Source: BQWY01 sp046351095 (GTDB lineage: Bacteria; Nitrospirota; Nitrospiria; Nitrospirales; Nitrospiraceae). Taken from it: a stretch of 64,000 bases of DNA. Of the stretch, positions 63,029-64,000 are shown in pieces. The notes under the pieces are model-generated. The model made no database searches. It saw only the letters and a list, made by a program, of their open reading frames with translations, and was not told the DNA's origin. Location: positions 2,790,001 through 2,854,000 of the forward strand of contig JAXLZC010000001.1 in NCBI GenBank assembly GCA_046351095.1. The letters run 5' to 3'. How positions within the stretch are numbered: the stretch's first letter is position 1; each line of letters begins with the position of its first letter. The position numbers were made by a program, and so were the translations under genes.

Positions 63029-63058
63029 TTGACTCATCAAAAAAAATTGATGTAGGGT
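63029..63058 (+). promoter_or_regulatory. arsR promoter with ArsR-type operator filling the spacer
   Basis: TTGACT (-35, 63029-63034) and TAGGGT (-10, 63053-63058) flank the dyad CATCAA-N6-TTGATG (63035-63052), which occupies the 18-bp spacer exactly. The start point expected 7 bp after the -10 falls on the arsR ATG, suggesting a leaderless transcript. Binding of ArsR here would block RNA polymerase. Confidence 0.7.
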
Positions 63059-63064
63059 GACGGT

Positions 63065-63385
63065 ATGAAGCAGGCCATCCAGATTGATGCCGAACGTGCA
63101 GCCGAACTCTTCCATGCGCTGGCCGACCCGACGCGCATCGACATCCTCAACGAGTTGAGCGGCGGCGAGCGGTGTGTGTGTGAGCTCACCGAGTCGATGG
63201 ATGCCGCGCAATCGCGCCTCTCGTTTCACTTAAAAGTCCTGAAGGACGCCGGGGTGATCGTCGATCGGCGCGAGGGGCGGTGGATGTATTACCGGATTGC
63301 GGCGCCCGCGGTCGAGGAATTGGATGCGATCATCGAATCGTTCCGCGCGATGCAGCGGACACGCGGCGGACGCGGCTGCTGCTGA
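63065..63385 (+). CDS. arsR: ArsR/SmtB-family metalloregulator
   Basis: The 106-residue winged-helix repressor has the arsenic-sensing pair Cys37/Cys39 in ERCVCELTES, followed by the recognition helix (QSRLSFHLKVLKDAGVI) and a C-terminal CC. It most likely represses itself and the downstream arsM, releasing DNA when As(III) binds. The first codon is the ATG at 63065; no Shine-Dalgarno precedes it, in line with the leaderless promoter. Confidence 0.92.
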   Translation: MKQAIQIDAERAAELFHALADPTRIDILNELSGGERCVCELTESMDAAQSRLSFHLKVLKDAGVIVDRREGRWMYYRIAAPAVEELDAIIESFRAMQRTRGGRGCC

Positions 63386-63410
63386 ACGGCTGATTTTTTT
63401 GTGGGCAATA

Positions 63411-63428
63411 GATCAAGAATTATTGATC
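63411..63428 (+). promoter_or_regulatory. Second ArsR-type operator, upstream of arsM
   Basis: GATCAA-N6-TTGATC is a perfect dyad with the same half-site (ATCAA/TTGAT) and the same 6-bp spacer as the arsR operator. It lies 37 bp before the arsM ATG. No clear -35/-10 pair accompanies it. Confidence 0.6.
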
Positions 63429-63465
63429 GACGATGTGTGACGGCGATTAAACAAGGAGGGACATC

Positions 63466-64000
63466 ATGGAATCGAGCGACATTAAACAATTTGTCCGGGA
63501 GAAATACGGCGAGGCGGCGAAGCGTGCGACTTCCGGCGGCAGTTCCTGTTGCGGCGCTGCGCCTGCGCTGGGCAACGTCGATCCCATCACCATGAATTTG
63601 TATTCTGACGGCGAAGCGGCCGCGCTTCCGGCGGATGCGGTGGCGGCGTCGTTGGGCTGCGGCAATCCGACGGCACTAGCCGAATTGAAGCCGGGCGAAA
63701 CCGTGTTGGACCTCGGCTCGGGCGGCGGCATCGACGTGTTGTTATCCGCGCGCCGGGTGGGGCCGACGGGCAAAGCCTACGGGCTCGACATGACGGATGA
63801 AATGTTGGCGTTGGCTCGCAAGAATCAGCAGGCGGCGGGCCTAACCAACGTCGAATTTCTGAAGGGCGAGATTGAGCAGATTCCGTTGCCCAATGCATCG
63901 GTCGATGTCGTGATTTCCAACTGCGTGGTGAATCTCTCGGGCGACAAGCCCGCCGTGATCCGCGAGATCTTTCGTGTGCTGAAGCCGGGTGGGCGTGTGG
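63466..64000 (+). CDS. arsM: Arsenite S-adenosylmethyltransferase (partial, cut by the window edge)
   Basis: The visible 178 residues contain a Cys pair (GGSSCCGAAPALG, about 25-31), SAM motif I TVLDLGSGGGIDVL, LDMTDEML and the SNCVVNLS motif whose Cys binds As(III). This is the standard ArsM, distinct from the arsS-linked copy at 12.7 kb. The ATG at 63466 has AAGGAGG ~8 bases upstream. The C terminus lies beyond position 64000. Confidence 0.92.
   Translation, partial: MESSDIKQFVREKYGEAAKRATSGGSSCCGAAPALGNVDPITMNLYSDGEAAALPADAVAASLGCGNPTALAELKPGETVLDLGSGGGIDVLLSARRVGPTGKAYGLDMTDEMLALARKNQQAAGLTNVEFLKGEIEQIPLPNASVDVVISNCVVNLSGDKPAVIREIFRVLKPGGRV

Overview
The window is a GC-rich chromosomal segment that most likely comes from a Nitrospira-type nitrite oxidiser (phylum Nitrospirota). 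The decisive evidence is the gene pair at 24164-28964. It encodes a Tat-exported, roughly 1145-residue molybdopterin oxidoreductase alpha subunit (NxrA) and a 429-residue four-cluster iron-sulfur beta subunit (NxrB), both of the periplasmic Nitrospira type. The sequence does not show whether the organism is a canonical nitrite oxidiser or a comammox strain.

Layout. 0-10 kb: a degenerate hybrid sensor protein, rhomboid protease, DHH phosphoesterase, LOG-family protein, CBS-PilZ protein, and a compact run of an MNIO/DUF692-like protein, tRNA-dihydrouridine synthase and Maf pyrophosphatase, then a secreted protein. 10.1-12.6 kb: a lower-GC island with integron-type attC sites and two cassette genes (DUF2971 and a GIY-YIG-like protein), with no integrase in view. 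12.7-15 kb: arsenosugar-type arsM and arsS. 15.2-20 kb: an NAD(P)-binding/DoxX fusion, a DUF2269 membrane protein and a Ca2+-type P-ATPase. 20-29 kb: the nitrite oxidation locus, made of a histidine kinase, a GAFTGA-containing sigma-54 activator, a sigma-54 promoter, a long leader with candidate upstream ORFs, then nxrA and nxrB. nxrB carries a single-base frameshift.

29.3-39.5 kb: an MsbA-like exporter, small proteins (including a 31-residue basic AURKAIP1/COX24-like protein), nadB, an SLT transglycosylase, a class IV aminotransferase with a chorismate-utilising synthase, and lipoproteins including a metzincin protease. 39.7-41.7 kb: only the F0 part of an ATP synthase (atpZ/I, B, E, F). 41.8-49.5 kb: larE, a catalytic/non-catalytic M16 peptidase pair, rlmN and a large SLT transglycosylase. 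49.5-57.1 kb: zapB, zapA, a structured non-coding stretch, rny, ymdB, xseA, xseB, tlyA, a sugar-nucleotide epimerase and a rhodanese. 57.6-63 kb: cutA, an M23 peptidase, fhs and hflK-hflC. 63-64 kb: an arsR-arsM unit with two matching operators; arsM runs off the window.

The most notable points are the kinase/activator/sigma-54 promoter arrangement in front of nxrAB, the nxrB frameshift, the attC-bearing cassette island, a hybrid sensor whose receiver has Asn in place of the phosphoacceptor Asp, an MNIO-like enzyme without an evident peptide substrate, and an arsR promoter whose operator exactly fills the -35/-10 spacer and which may give a leaderless mRNA. All family calls were made by reading translated sequence; no database search was run.
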